Shown one piece after another: positions 25,007-33,602 of a DNA stretch of 64,000 nucleotides. How positions within the stretch are numbered: position 1 is the stretch's first letter; every line of letters begins with the position of its first letter. The notes beneath the pieces were generated by a model. That model searched no databases. It was not told where the DNA came from and saw only the letters and a list, made by a program, of their open reading frames with translations. The translations under genes and the position numbers were made by a program. Source of the DNA: Paenibacillus lutimineralis. GTDB taxonomy: Bacteria > Bacillota > Bacilli > Paenibacillales > Paenibacillaceae. The stretch spans positions 4,563,501-4,627,500 of the forward strand of contig NZ_CP034346.1 in assembly GCF_003991425.1 (NCBI RefSeq), read 5' to 3'.

Positions 25007-26548
25007 ATGTCTCTTCAGAAGGAAGGTGCGCTTGCGATCGGTTCCGGCCAAATCTTGCTCTCACTTGCTGAATCATGGTATGAATCCGCTTCGTCCAAAC
25101 TCACGGTTTATGTAACAAATAAGGCACTTACAGACATGGGAAAACTCACGGAACTTCACGAACAAACTCGAAACAATGAGAACGAGATCACGTTAAATAT
25201 GATTGCTGCAGAAGGAGATGAGGTTCTAAATTGGAGGGCGATCGTTCGGCCTTTTCAATTTATTTTGTATGTTTCGGAGCATGGCGAATTGGAGGAGCTT
25301 CGAAGCGTTCAGCAGGCTTGTATAGCAGAAAGGAAACAGATGCTCCCTGCCATCGCGATAAGAGGAATGGGAATGGCAGGGCCGCTGCTGCATCCTGGCG
25401 GGGACGGACACTGGGAGTCAGCATGGCTGAGAATTCATTCGTCCGTCTTTCCCCAGAAACAAACGCCAAAGGTCTTATCCACTGCTGCCGCAGGCGTCTT
25501 ATCGAGTCTTATTGTCCATGAATGGCATAAAGCGATTACGGGTGAGCCTGAATTGGAGCATAGAAATCAATGCTTTATACTTGACCCCCTCATGTTAACC
25601 GGAAGCTGGCATTCATTTTTGCCTCATCCTTTAGTATCTGCGTACGACGCGGCACGTCCAATGGAAAATATGGAGCTTAACCTAAGAAAAAATCACGAGC
25701 AGGTAAGCCCGGAGGTATGGTTTACTGCCTTCAACCAACTGACCTCGACGGTAACAGGCATTTTTCATGCATGGGGAGAAGCGGACCTAATCCAGCTACC
25801 GCTGGCACAGTGTCTTGTTCAGCCTGCAGACCCCTTGTCAAAAGAACCAGTACAACTTTTGCCAACCATCGTCCGAAGTGGACTAACACATGTAGAGGCT
25901 CGACGAGAGTCAGGTTTGGCAGGGCTAGAAGCCTATGTAGCCCGCATAATCCCACTGCTGTTTGCTGTCTTCCCTCCACATCAGCAGGAAGGAATCAGCA
26001 TCGGAGCAGGATGCGATATCACTGAAGCCGTTGGGCGGGGAGCTAGAGCTTGTTTAACTAAAGAGTTAGGAAAGCGGAGTTTGTCTGATGAGCCGACTGT
26101 TGTTCAGCGTATAGCATGTCCGCAAATTGAAGACGTTCGTTGCCTGTATTATTTACAAGTTTTAACCACCTTAGAGGGGGAATCTCTTATTGCAGTAGGT
26201 GAGCCGTTGCTCGGTTTTCCAACAGTGTGGGTCTATTCCGATTCCTCGTGGTATGGCAGCGTAGATCTTAGTTTTACACTTGCCCTTCGTCAATCCCTAC
26301 AGAAGGCATTGAGTAAGACCGAGCGAACTGCGGCTTCTCCTATCCTTCGTAAGGATCATGAAGTGCAAAATATTACATTTTCTAATGGCGAACCTCTAAG
26401 CTACAGCTCTTTAATGTTATCAGCCATTGAGACTCTGAAGCAGTGCGATAAGCATCTTGAGGTGTTTGAATTGAACAATAACTCTTTATGGGGCAAAGGG
26501 CCGTTTGTAGCATATGGAGTAGTTCTCGGAGAGGAGGAATCCCCTTGA
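25007..26548 (+). CDS. Azole-type bacteriocin maturation protein (TIGR03693-like)
   Basis: A 513-residue protein that I place, from overall length, context and features such as LSTAAAGVLSSLIVHEWHKA and FILDPLMLTGSWHSFLPHP, with the putative thiazole-containing bacteriocin maturation proteins linked to YcaO enzymes. The N-terminal part resembles an E1/ThiF-like fold without its Cys motifs; the C-terminal part (YYLQVLTTLEGESLIAVGEP then LSFTLALRQSLQKAL) resembles the substrate-facing part of YcaO. ATG 25007 has AAGGAG 9 bp upstream. It is coupled to the YcaO gene by a TTGA overlap. It probably helps bind or oxidise the precursor; the role is inferred. Confidence 0.75.
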   Translation: MSLQKEGALAIGSGQILLSLAESWYESASSKLTVYVTNKALTDMGKLTELHEQTRNNENEITLNMIAAEGDEVLNWRAIVRPFQFILYVSEHGELEELRSVQQACIAERKQMLPAIAIRGMGMAGPLLHPGGDGHWESAWLRIHSSVFPQKQTPKVLSTAAAGVLSSLIVHEWHKAITGEPELEHRNQCFILDPLMLTGSWHSFLPHPLVSAYDAARPMENMELNLRKNHEQVSPEVWFTAFNQLTSTVTGIFHAWGEADLIQLPLAQCLVQPADPLSKEPVQLLPTIVRSGLTHVEARRESGLAGLEAYVARIIPLLFAVFPPHQQEGISIGAGCDITEAVGRGARACLTKELGKRSLSDEPTVVQRIACPQIEDVRCLYYLQVLTTLEGESLIAVGEPLLGFPTVWVYSDSSWYGSVDLSFTLALRQSLQKALSKTERTAASPILRKDHEVQNITFSNGEPLSYSSLMLSAIETLKQCDKHLEVFELNNNSLWGKGPFVAYGVVLGEEESP

Positions 26549-28479
26549 ATACTATCGCTATTATTGGGGAGGGAATGCTTGCCGACGCCATGTACAAGCG
26601 TCTGTCCAGGCTCTTTCCTGTCCGAAGAAAGAACCTCAGTGAAGATATACCCGCTGTAGACCTGGTATTGGTGCTGAAGGATGAGGAAAGCTCCTCCTAT
26701 TTTTATGAAGCTGAACAGATGCTGCGACTGCATGGTATTCCTTGGTTATGTGCCTATGTATCCTTGGGAGAAGGAATCATAGGGCCGCTAATTGTTCCAG
26801 GAACGACCGGATGCTTCAAATGTGCAGAAGCACGGTTATCTTTGGCAGGGAGCAATCGTAATGAAGTCAAGGATTTGCTTATGAAGCTCGTGTATGATGA
26901 TTACACTCCCCAAAATACTTCTGAAATATCTCCCGCGGGAGCTAGTTATATGGCGTATATTATCTCAGCGGAAACGGAAAAGGTGCTGCGTGGGGACAGA
27001 GCAAATACGGAAGAACATCTCTATTTAATCAACTTGACTAATTTGAGCAGCACAATCCATTATGTCATGCCACTTGGGACTTGCCCGGTTTGCGGGCAAT
27101 TGCCAGATGATTCTGCTGAATTAGCGGAGATATCACTACAGAAGTGTCTAAAACTAGGCAACAGCTACCGCTGCCGCGGGGTGAGTGATTTGAAGAAGGT
27201 CCTACTCAGAGATTATTGGGACAGTCGTACCGGAATCTTTAATGATAAGAAATGGGGTCTCGACTCTGTCTTCGCCAGTGCCGGTATTAACCTTCCTTTA
27301 GGTTTTTACGATGAAATCACTGGGGGGCGTTCACACTCATTTCCGGATAGCGAGCTCGCGGGGATATTAGAAGGGCTAGAGCGTTTTTGCGGAGTGACTC
27401 CGCGCGGCAAACGAACGATTGTGCGGGACAGCTATTCCCATCTTAAGGCTGCTGCGCTGGATCCGTCTATGATAGGGCTTCATGCAGAGGAGCAATACGA
27501 TCAATCTGATTTCCCCTTCATGCCGTATGATCCTGAATCTCCAATGGAATGGGTCTGGGGATATTCGTTCCTACAGGCACGTCCGATTCTGGTTCCCAAA
27601 CTGTTGGCTTATTACAGTCTGGGCGGAGAAGAGGGATTTGTATATGAAACCTCCAACGGGTGCGCGGTAGGAGGAAGCTTAGAGGAGGCCATCTTATACG
27701 GGATTTTCGAGGTGGTTGAGCGAGATTCCTTTTTGTTGACCTGGTATGCAAGACTAGAGGTTCCGCGGCTTGACTATAATTCGTCGGGAGATTCGGAGCT
27801 AATCCTGATGATCCAACGTTTAAGAGCGGTTACGGGTTATGAAGTGAGCTTATACAATACCACGATGGAAAATGGAATTCCTAGTATATGGGCACTGGCA
27901 AAAGGAGGGTCGAAAGACAGCGTGAACCTTATCTGTGCTGCTGGAGCTCATCTCGATCCCATTCGGGCCGCCAAGAGCGCCATACATGAGCTGGCGGGCA
28001 TGATCCCGACGGCCGAGAGGAGATTGAAGGAACGAAGGCCAGAAGCCGAAGCTATGCTTGATGACCCGTTCCTTGTAGAGCATATGGAAGATCACTCCTT
28101 GCTCTATAGCTTGCCACAGGCAGAGGAATGGCTTAACTTCTTATTAGACGAAAGGAACCCTGTCCGTACTTTTGCAGAAGAGTTCCATTCATTGACGTGG
28201 CAAGAAGATTTAACAGAGGATTTAAAACAAATTCTTCAAGTTTTCCGCAGTCTTCAGATGGACGTCATTGTAGTTGACCAGTCATCAAGTGAGACACTTC
28301 GCAACGGACTGCGTTGTGTTAAGGTGCTCATACCTGGAATGTTACCTATGACATTTGGACATCATCTTACCCGGCTCATTGGCCTAAATAGGGTACTGGA
28401 TGTTCCGTTGAAGCTTGGTTATGCAAATCACAGGCTGACTCCACAGGAGCTTAATCCTTATCCGCATCCATTTCCGTAG
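26545..28479 (+). CDS. TOMM leader-binding and YcaO cyclodehydratase fusion
   Basis: A 644-residue fusion. Residues 1-220 are an E1-like, leader-peptide-binding part (MNTIAIIGEGMLADAMY) with zinc-type CFKCAEARL and CPVCG; residues about 260-644 are a YcaO domain (GRSHSFPDSELAGILEGLER, EAILYGIFEVVERDSFLLTW, AKSAIHELAGM) ending NPYPHPFP, the proline-rich tail that is catalytically important in azoline-forming YcaO proteins. It uses ATP to turn Cys/Ser/Thr of a precursor peptide into azolines. It starts at TTG 26545 with GGAGG 7 bp upstream. The likely substrate is the peptide encoded at 28592. Confidence 0.88.
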   Translation: MNTIAIIGEGMLADAMYKRLSRLFPVRRKNLSEDIPAVDLVLVLKDEESSSYFYEAEQMLRLHGIPWLCAYVSLGEGIIGPLIVPGTTGCFKCAEARLSLAGSNRNEVKDLLMKLVYDDYTPQNTSEISPAGASYMAYIISAETEKVLRGDRANTEEHLYLINLTNLSSTIHYVMPLGTCPVCGQLPDDSAELAEISLQKCLKLGNSYRCRGVSDLKKVLLRDYWDSRTGIFNDKKWGLDSVFASAGINLPLGFYDEITGGRSHSFPDSELAGILEGLERFCGVTPRGKRTIVRDSYSHLKAAALDPSMIGLHAEEQYDQSDFPFMPYDPESPMEWVWGYSFLQARPILVPKLLAYYSLGGEEGFVYETSNGCAVGGSLEEAILYGIFEVVERDSFLLTWYARLEVPRLDYNSSGDSELILMIQRLRAVTGYEVSLYNTTMENGIPSIWALAKGGSKDSVNLICAAGAHLDPIRAAKSAIHELAGMIPTAERRLKERRPEAEAMLDDPFLVEHMEDHSLLYSLPQAEEWLNFLLDERNPVRTFAEEFHSLTWQEDLTEDLKQILQVFRSLQMDVIVVDQSSSETLRNGLRCVKVLIPGMLPMTFGHHLTRLIGLNRVLDVPLKLGYANHRLTPQELNPYPHPFP

Positions 28480-28591
28480 ACGAGGGCAATATGCTTAAGG
28501 TAATTCGCTGATTTTTTGTGAAAAGAGTCCAATCCACCAGTCGTTTACATTCATACAATTTAGCATATACGACGGAGGGAGGAATGTCGCG

Positions 28592-28714
28592 ATGGGAGAA
28601 TTGGGTGGAATAGGAAGCTGTAGTTGTAGCTGTGGTGGTTTGTTTACAAATACAGCTGCAATCCTCGTATTATTCATTCTATTAGTTATTGTTTCTCGTG
28701 CATTTTTTTGCTAA
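28592..28714 (+). CDS. 40-residue Cys-rich YjcZ-like peptide, candidate TOMM precursor
   Basis: ATG 28592, with GGAGG 8 bp upstream, encodes 40 residues: MGELGGIGSCSCSCGGLFTN then a hydrophobic helix TAAILVLFILLVIVSRAFFC. The helix and Gly/Cys-rich head resemble YjcZ/sporulation small proteins (LIVVLFILLIIVG). Unlike those, the head has a GSCSCSCGG run, the kind of Cys/Ser block that YcaO enzymes cyclise, and the gene lies 112 bp after the YcaO gene on the same strand before a terminator. A possible SigK-like element (AC, 15 bp, CATATACGA) lies upstream. It is either the modified product or a spore protein captured beside the enzymes. Confidence 0.7.
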   Translation: MGELGGIGSCSCSCGGLFTNTAAILVLFILLVIVSRAFFC

Positions 28715-28817
28715 TCTACAACATACAGACTATCCAGCTCTGTGTTGATCATGAAAAGACAATATCAGTAGCCCTTGTGATGCCTCTGGTAGGCGTTCTC
28801 GAATTTTTTATCTAGCC

Positions 28818-28863
28818 TGTAAAAGCTTAAGTGGAGATACCGCTTGAGCTTTTACATTTTTTT
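28818..28863 (+). terminator. Terminator after the Cys-rich peptide gene
   Basis: TGTAAAAGCTTAAGTGG / CCGCTTGAGCTTTTACA form a long hairpin followed by TTTTTTT. It ends the YcaO operon. Confidence 0.85.
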
Positions 28864-28948
28864 GTCTGCCATTTTGAGTAGCGCGCCGTCCAGAACCAAC
28901 ATTTGTGAGAGCCATGATGATAACTAAAAAAATCCAATCAGCTAATAA

Positions 28949-28985
28949 GGAGAGCCATCAGAATATGAGGGCTCTCCCATTTTTA
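28949..28985. terminator. Second terminator hairpin
   Basis: GGAGAGCC / GGCTCTCC with a 13-base loop is followed by CATTTTTATG. It stands in a gene-free stretch (28715-29082) and may back up the first terminator or stop transcription of the convergent methyltransferase gene from the other side. Confidence 0.6.
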
Positions 28986-29082
28986 TGTACGATCCTCCAA
29001 TTGTTCCCCAGTCAAAACTATCCGTTCGCTTTCGTTCTTTCAATTTGAAAATATGCTTCCTTCTACCACAGTGTGTTTTAAG

Positions 29083-30072
29083 TTACGCTTTCTTTAATGA
29101 AAACAGATTATAGATTGTATCAATTTCATGGGATTCTTCCAAAACCCACGAGGTTTGGGCTAAAATTCGCTGTAATCCTTCCAGCCCAAGATATCGGATT
29201 TGCACGCCAATAAACTCTGTAAACCCCAGGTATCCCTTATTTACCTGCTCCCGATCGAAAATTAAGGAACCTGTGACCCGGGCGTCCGCCGGGGAGTTGG
29301 TAAAGAAATTGTTTAAATTCCCAATAATATCTGAATTCGAACCGTACTCAAAAAGTCCACCCTCCGATGAACAAAGCTGAATCCAGTCGGATCGTTCCAA
29401 ACTCATCTTTAGTAAAGCCTCCGATTGGCTCCAGTCATAATGAATGAAATTAAGGGTAATGTCTAAGCCATGGAATCTTTGCCCCGGCTGCTTCAAAACA
29501 TCGATGCACCGTTTAGCGAAATTGGGGCCATAGGTATCGATATCTAAAATGTTTATCTCAATCTTCCGTCCCTTTAGCAATTTCGGATCCGATTCTTGAA
29601 TTAGAATTAAGGTATTGATACTGTCTGTAGCGGGTCCCCCAGCGATATTGAAGAAACAAAGATTTCGTCCAGGGAATTGTTTGAGCTGGGTCTGCACAAG
29701 TCTCGACTGGCTCCGACAAAGATCTCTTAGCCTGATCCGAAGTCCCATGAAAGAGGTTTGCTTCACCGCCCACTTGTCCCGGAAACGTAATTTAGTCCCC
29801 CGGCTTAAGTGGGGGCCAAGTTTGTACAACAAGGTACGCATGCCACTAAGATACGAATTATCAACATTCGACATTTTCACAAAGATGCTCTGGACAAAGC
29901 CAGGCATCTTCTTTAATGATTCAATGCTTCGGGGTGACTTGAGACAGCTCAAATGATACGCCTGTTCATCAATACTTGCGTTGAATAGGGGGTGAGTAAT
30001 ATCCAATATCGGAAATCGAATATCATTCTCGAAAACCGCATAGGGAATTGGCTGATCTTGATTAGCATTCAT
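29083..30072 (-). CDS. Class I SAM-dependent methyltransferase-like protein
   Basis: About 329 residues. The middle (RNLCFFNIAGGPATDSINTL) is a glycine-rich SAM-binding loop; INILDIDTYGPNFAKRC gives the acidic end of strand 2 and WIQLCSSEGGLFEYGSNSDI a later core block. The N-terminal 120 residues are helical with many basic residues. ATG 30072 is chosen for the GGTGGAG upstream; the first ATG (30108) has none. The substrate is unknown. It converges with the YcaO operon and might add methyl groups to its product, but nothing beyond proximity supports this. Confidence 0.7.
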   Translation of the reverse strand: MNANQDQPIPYAVFENDIRFPILDITHPLFNASIDEQAYHLSCLKSPRSIESLKKMPGFVQSIFVKMSNVDNSYLSGMRTLLYKLGPHLSRGTKLRFRDKWAVKQTSFMGLRIRLRDLCRSQSRLVQTQLKQFPGRNLCFFNIAGGPATDSINTLILIQESDPKLLKGRKIEINILDIDTYGPNFAKRCIDVLKQPGQRFHGLDITLNFIHYDWSQSEALLKMSLERSDWIQLCSSEGGLFEYGSNSDIIGNLNNFFTNSPADARVTGSLIFDREQVNKGYLGFTEFIGVQIRYLGLEGLQRILAQTSWVLEESHEIDTIYNLFSLKKA

Positions 30073-30223
30073 AATTTTTAACTCCACCTCACTTGAACGA
30101 TGATTCATATTTAATTAAAATTCAAAGCGAGCGTAATTAATTTACCGGAATACTGTACAATTATCATAAAGATCTTTTATGCCATTGTGAATTTAAAAAG
30201 CTACTGAGTTCATTAATCAATTT

Positions 30224-30685
30224 CTATGATTTAATCACTCTATAGCGTAAGATTGGGTCACCACACTCTTCATACTCACCGGTTTCTTCAAATCCACAAC
30301 TCTTATAGACTGAATTTGCTACAATATTACTAGAAACATGTGATACTCTAATCTCCTTACAATCATTCTTTCTCCTTAGGATTTCAATAACTTCCAATAT
30401 TGCCGACTTACCATAACCCTTCCCTTGAAACCTATGGTCAATCATGAATCTAAGAATCCAATAATACCCGTCAGTATAGACTTCGTTATCAAAAAGAAGA
30501 AAACCCACCATACAATCATCTACATATATACCATGTGGTTTTGAAGTAATTTCTTTCTTTGCATGCATTAATGAATCTGCGTTTGATGCAACTAAATTCA
30601 TCTGGTCTTCTTTAGGCTTTAAATCAATACATTCCATTTCATTCTCTGCGTTAATTGGAACTAAAGAAATCATTGTTTTTTTCAT
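30224..30685 (-). CDS. GNAT acetyltransferase (SpeG/diamine-like)
   Basis: A 153-residue GNAT. MVGFLLFDNEVYTDGYYWIL, RFMIDHRFQGKGYGKSAILE and the C-terminal NIVANSVYKSCGFEETGEYE are landmarks; the middle one holds the acetyl-CoA loop QGKGYG. This pattern (YWILRFMIDxxxQGKGYG) is that of diamine or spermidine acetyltransferases such as BltD/PaiA relatives. GGAGGCAAACAT precedes ATG 30685. It is 36 bp from another GNAT gene upstream, so two acetyltransferases stand in tandem. Confidence 0.88.
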   Translation of the reverse strand: MKKTMISLVPINAENEMECIDLKPKEDQMNLVASNADSLMHAKKEITSKPHGIYVDDCMVGFLLFDNEVYTDGYYWILRFMIDHRFQGKGYGKSAILEVIEILRRKNDCKEIRVSHVSSNIVANSVYKSCGFEETGEYEECGDPILRYRVIKS

Positions 30686-30721
30686 ATGTTTGCCTCCAAG
30701 AAATCTGGGTATATTGTTATG

Positions 30722-31195
30722 CTAAATCATACGTTTATTATAAAATACAATGGTCATTTTATCGTTAATTTGCTTTATTTCCCCCGTTTTTTTATAACCT
30801 AACTTTTCATAAAGATAACAATTACCCTGCTCTTGCAATATTGTATCCAACTCCCAATTTCTCGCATCGTTATACATATTTTCGATAATCGAAAATACTT
30901 TTTGGGCAATTCCTTTGCCTCGATATTCAGGCAAAATAAATATAGGGCTGACTCGATAGGTCTTATTCTCATACTTTACAATTCTAATTGCACCTACGGG
31001 ATTATTAGATATTTTTATAATGTAATAATCCGTAAATGGTTGATTTAATCGATCTATTATTCGCTCCACAGATTCATTAGCAGGGCTGGTTTCATAATCC
31101 TGATATTTTTCTAACAGCGGCATAAAGGCTTTGATCTGCATCTCGTGAATAATCGATGCTTCATTAAGACCTGATTTGAATAAAGAAATCTCCAT
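30722..31195 (-). CDS. GNAT family N-acetyltransferase
   Basis: A 157-residue GNAT. SPIFILPEYRGKGIAQKVFS carries the acetyl-CoA loop RGKGIA; LDTILQEQGNCYLYEKLGYK and KTGEIKQINDKMTIVFYNKR form the C-terminal strand exchange. The N-terminus (ASIIHEMQIKAFMPLLEKYQ then DYETSPANES) is typical of a Firmicute subfamily with unknown substrate. AGGGGAG lies before ATG 31195. It forms a tandem pair with the downstream GNAT. Confidence 0.9.
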   Translation of the reverse strand: MEISLFKSGLNEASIIHEMQIKAFMPLLEKYQDYETSPANESVERIIDRLNQPFTDYYIIKISNNPVGAIRIVKYENKTYRVSPIFILPEYRGKGIAQKVFSIIENMYNDARNWELDTILQEQGNCYLYEKLGYKKTGEIKQINDKMTIVFYNKRMI

Positions 31196-31396
31196 TTTAT
31201 GACTCCCCTAATACAAACTTATGACTTCTGGTAGACCAATCTAATTATCCTGTTCCCCGGTAATCTCAATTCCTTCGCTTTGCTCAAGAAAAAAGGTAGA
31301 CTTATAACAATATTTTGGCTTGTTCAAATTCTTGCTTAAATTTTGTTGATCTACGTAATGTTATTACATTTCATTTGTATTCACCTTCTTCAATCG

Positions 31397-32131
31397 TTAC
31401 CAACTCTTTATCTCTTTTTTCAATTCCTCAATAGAATGGAAGGTTCGCAGTTTATCATGTTCAATATGAAGAATAGCAGTCTTCGACATCTCTTCTTTAT
31501 GTTCCCCACGATCATCAGCTGCCCTTACGAATACATCCATGGATTGGGAGGTGTTCACCATATCATTAATCACCTGACGCAATTGTTCCAGCAGATGGTC
31601 CCCGATATCAATTGTCTTTAATCGTATAGACAATTCTGGAATATCCTTAGGCTTTGCTGGAATAAGCACTCCATATTGATCCTTATCACCGCTAAGTCCT
31701 CTTTCAAGCGATAACGTGTAATAAGCGTATTCAATCTGTATCGTATCGATATCCTGTAGCTTGAATAGATCAGGATACTGTTTTTGAAGGCTATCCCGAA
31801 TATGTGTAGACCAATATACTAGCGTGTAATCATCTTGTAATCGCTTCCCAACATAATTGCCCTCGTCGTCAAAGTCACCATCATCATCCACACGAATAAT
31901 GGCTTTGTTCGCATCCATCACATTATATACTTTCGCAGTATATATTTTGAATTTAAAATTATAAGAACTCCCCGTTGCAGCAACATCCATATTATACTTT
32001 TGTTTCATATACTCGATTGCTTTCCGCTTTACTTCAGCATGCTTCCACGGCAATCCTTCTATTTCAACATAGAGGTAATACACAAAGGACACAAGCAAGA
32101 CAGCAATCACAATAGATATTGTTTTCTTCAT
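31397..32131 (-). CDS. Membrane-anchored YfjL-like protein
   Basis: About 244 residues: an N-terminal anchor (MKKTISIVIAVLLVSFVYYL) and an extracytoplasmic domain with WKHAEVKRKAIEYMKQKYNM, IIRVDDDGDFDDEGNYVG and YTLVYWSTHIRDSLQKQYPD. The block 'YMKQKYNMDVAATGSSYNFK' resembles DUF3139/YfjL-type extracellular proteins, whose role is unknown. ATG 32131 follows GGAGGGG; the longer frame (32164) lies before it. It is a single gene between GNAT genes. Confidence 0.65.
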   Translation of the reverse strand: MKKTISIVIAVLLVSFVYYLYVEIEGLPWKHAEVKRKAIEYMKQKYNMDVAATGSSYNFKFKIYTAKVYNVMDANKAIIRVDDDGDFDDEGNYVGKRLQDDYTLVYWSTHIRDSLQKQYPDLFKLQDIDTIQIEYAYYTLSLERGLSGDKDQYGVLIPAKPKDIPELSIRLKTIDIGDHLLEQLRQVINDMVNTSQSMDVFVRAADDRGEHKEEMSKTAILHIEHDKLRTFHSIEELKKEIKSW

Positions 32132-32274
32132 ATAGCTCCCCTCCACCCGAACTGCTTTCCTCATCCAACCTCATCATAGGAACATAATTCTGCCGTTTGC
32201 CACCTTTACCAATTTCAGTAGTCCCTACTAGTCCTGACCATCTAGCTATTATTTTTGTATACTTTTATTTTGGT

Positions 32275-32736
32275 CTATTTTAATTTTAGTTTATATATTA
32301 TCTCGCCATCTTGATTCTCTCTGTCTTGATTTACAAATCCTAATTTCTCGTAAAGCTTTCTAGCATGATCATTAGTACTTTCGATTGTTAGAGATATTAC
32401 TTCGCATTGTCTGTGCGTTTCTTGAATAAATTCTACTATTCTTCTAAGAGATTGTGACCCTAATCCAGTCCCTTGATATTCTTTGTCTATTTGAAAACCA
32501 CCGATCCAGTAATTATTCGTACTATTTGGTGTATAGGAAAGATAGAAAAATCCAAATACCTTATCTTCCTTACGCAAAATATATGGATCAAAAGCCTCAT
32601 CCCACGGTTTTATATAAGCCCATGCTAAAGATTCGATTACAGAGGGTACAAGCTTCTCTTGTGATCTGAGTAAAGATATCGAGAGAGCTTCTTCCCAATT
32701 ACTTTTATCAATAGGTTCTATACGAATTAATTTCAT
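32275..32736 (-). CDS. GNAT family N-acetyltransferase
   Basis: A 153-residue GNAT with WIGGFQIDKEYQGTGLGSQS (acetyl-CoA loop QGTGLG) and SLTIESTNDHARKLYEKLGF (C-terminal half). The N-terminus KLIRIEPIDKSNWEEALSIS and SLAWAYIKPWDEAFDPYILR match spermidine-type or YkkB-like GNATs that begin with V/I-x-P and have FxxYxL strands. AAGGAATATAAGGA precedes ATG 32736. The substrate is probably a polyamine or amino compound, by similarity only. Confidence 0.9.
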   Translation of the reverse strand: MKLIRIEPIDKSNWEEALSISLLRSQEKLVPSVIESLAWAYIKPWDEAFDPYILRKEDKVFGFFYLSYTPNSTNNYWIGGFQIDKEYQGTGLGSQSLRRIVEFIQETHRQCEVISLTIESTNDHARKLYEKLGFVNQDRENQDGEIIYKLKLK

Positions 32737-32819
32737 TCCTTATATTCCTTTCGATTTTCAGTCAATATTTCGTTGATTTCAGCTAATGTTCTCGTGTTCA
32801 CGACGCCCCACCAAGTCTT

Positions 32820-33111
32820 CTAGAGCCGATCATTAACATTTAAATCATTACATATTTCTTCTAGAACATGGGGAAGGAAGTCCAGTTTACTTCTCGGGTC
32901 GTTTTTCAAGAATGTGGGTAAACTATTTCGGTGCACAAAGATAATTGACGAAAATTCTGGAGTGATGCCTTTACTAAGAAGTGTATTTTCGAAACTATCA
33001 TGAAGATATTTCGTAAACGTTATTAGAATATCCACCGAGTAAATGAATATCTGTTCCCTGATAGTCCAATAAATCAAGAATTTGATTTATTACAGATTTA
33101 TCAATCTTCAT
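32820..33111 (-). pseudogene. Broken phosphotransferase (APH-like) gene
   Basis: From ATG 33111 the frame reads MKIDKSVINQILDLLDYQGT then DIHLLGGYSNNVYEISS and stops at 32998. LLGGYSNNVYEI is the nucleotide-binding start of aminoglycoside/homoserine kinase-like phosphotransferases. A second frame then carries LHDSFENTLLSKGITPEFSS to LEEICNDLNVNDRL (stop at 32820). About 250 residues of the usual kinase are absent. So this is an internally deleted remnant with a good ribosome binding site (GGGGG). It directly abuts an attC-like remnant. Confidence 0.65.
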
Positions 33112-33140
33112 TGATGTCCCCCCTAATTATCATTGCATAT

Positions 33141-33275
33141 GATTTCAGCTGACGTATTCACGAAACGCCCCAGCTTTAGATAGCTTATATCTTAGGCTGG
33201 AGCGTTTGTTGACTGAGCTTCTTCCATGATTATACATCTAGACAACCAAGGGGCGATAGTCTGCAGCTTTAGCTA
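33141..33275. repeat. Degenerate attC-like site
   Basis: GATTTCAGCTGACGTATTCA keeps part of the left arm (spacer bases lost between core and GTATTCACG), followed by a type 1 hairpin (ACGCCCCAGCTTTAGATAGC / TTATATCTTAGGCTGGAGCG), CCATGATTATACATC and ACAACCAAGGGGCGATAG. The right arm has decayed to CTGCAGCTTTAG. Confidence 0.8.
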
Positions 33276-33360
33276 TATAGGATTTACCACTACCGCAAGC
33301 TCCAATGCGGATTCTGATACGTTTCTCCTCCTTGAACGGCATTCAAATATACTATTTGCA

Positions 33361-33540
33361 ATGATTTCACATCATGTTCTTGATTCACGAACCGTCACCG
33401 GCTTAGATAGCTCCTATCTTAACCGGAGCAGGATTGTACGCCTAACTCTACTTTCTCTACCAATCTCCCTGGGCGAACCAAGGACGGCGCCACGCCATTG
33501 TTTCCGATCCAATTGGCTGGTGTCATGTCGACGATTCGAG
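33361..33540. repeat. Second degenerate attC-like site in tandem
   Basis: ATGATTTCACATCATGTTCT then TGATTCACGAACCG is a left arm; CACCGGCTTAGATAGC / CTATCTTAACCGG is the inner stem; GGGCGAACCAAGGACGG and GGTGTCATGTCGACG look like a decayed right half and core. With the site at 33141 it marks two old boundaries with no gene between, i.e. an emptied cassette. Confidence 0.6.
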
Positions 33541-33602
33541 TTTTTAGTCTTGGATTATCTTTGCCGGATATATGTTTAAGAGCTTTACTGCGGCCTGCCC
33601 AG

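Noticed and set aside
28592..28714. Peptide as simple YjcZ spore protein unrelated to YcaO
   Set aside because: Not excluded, but the GSCSCSCGG head and position within the operon make the precursor hypothesis worth keeping; recorded here as the main alternative.
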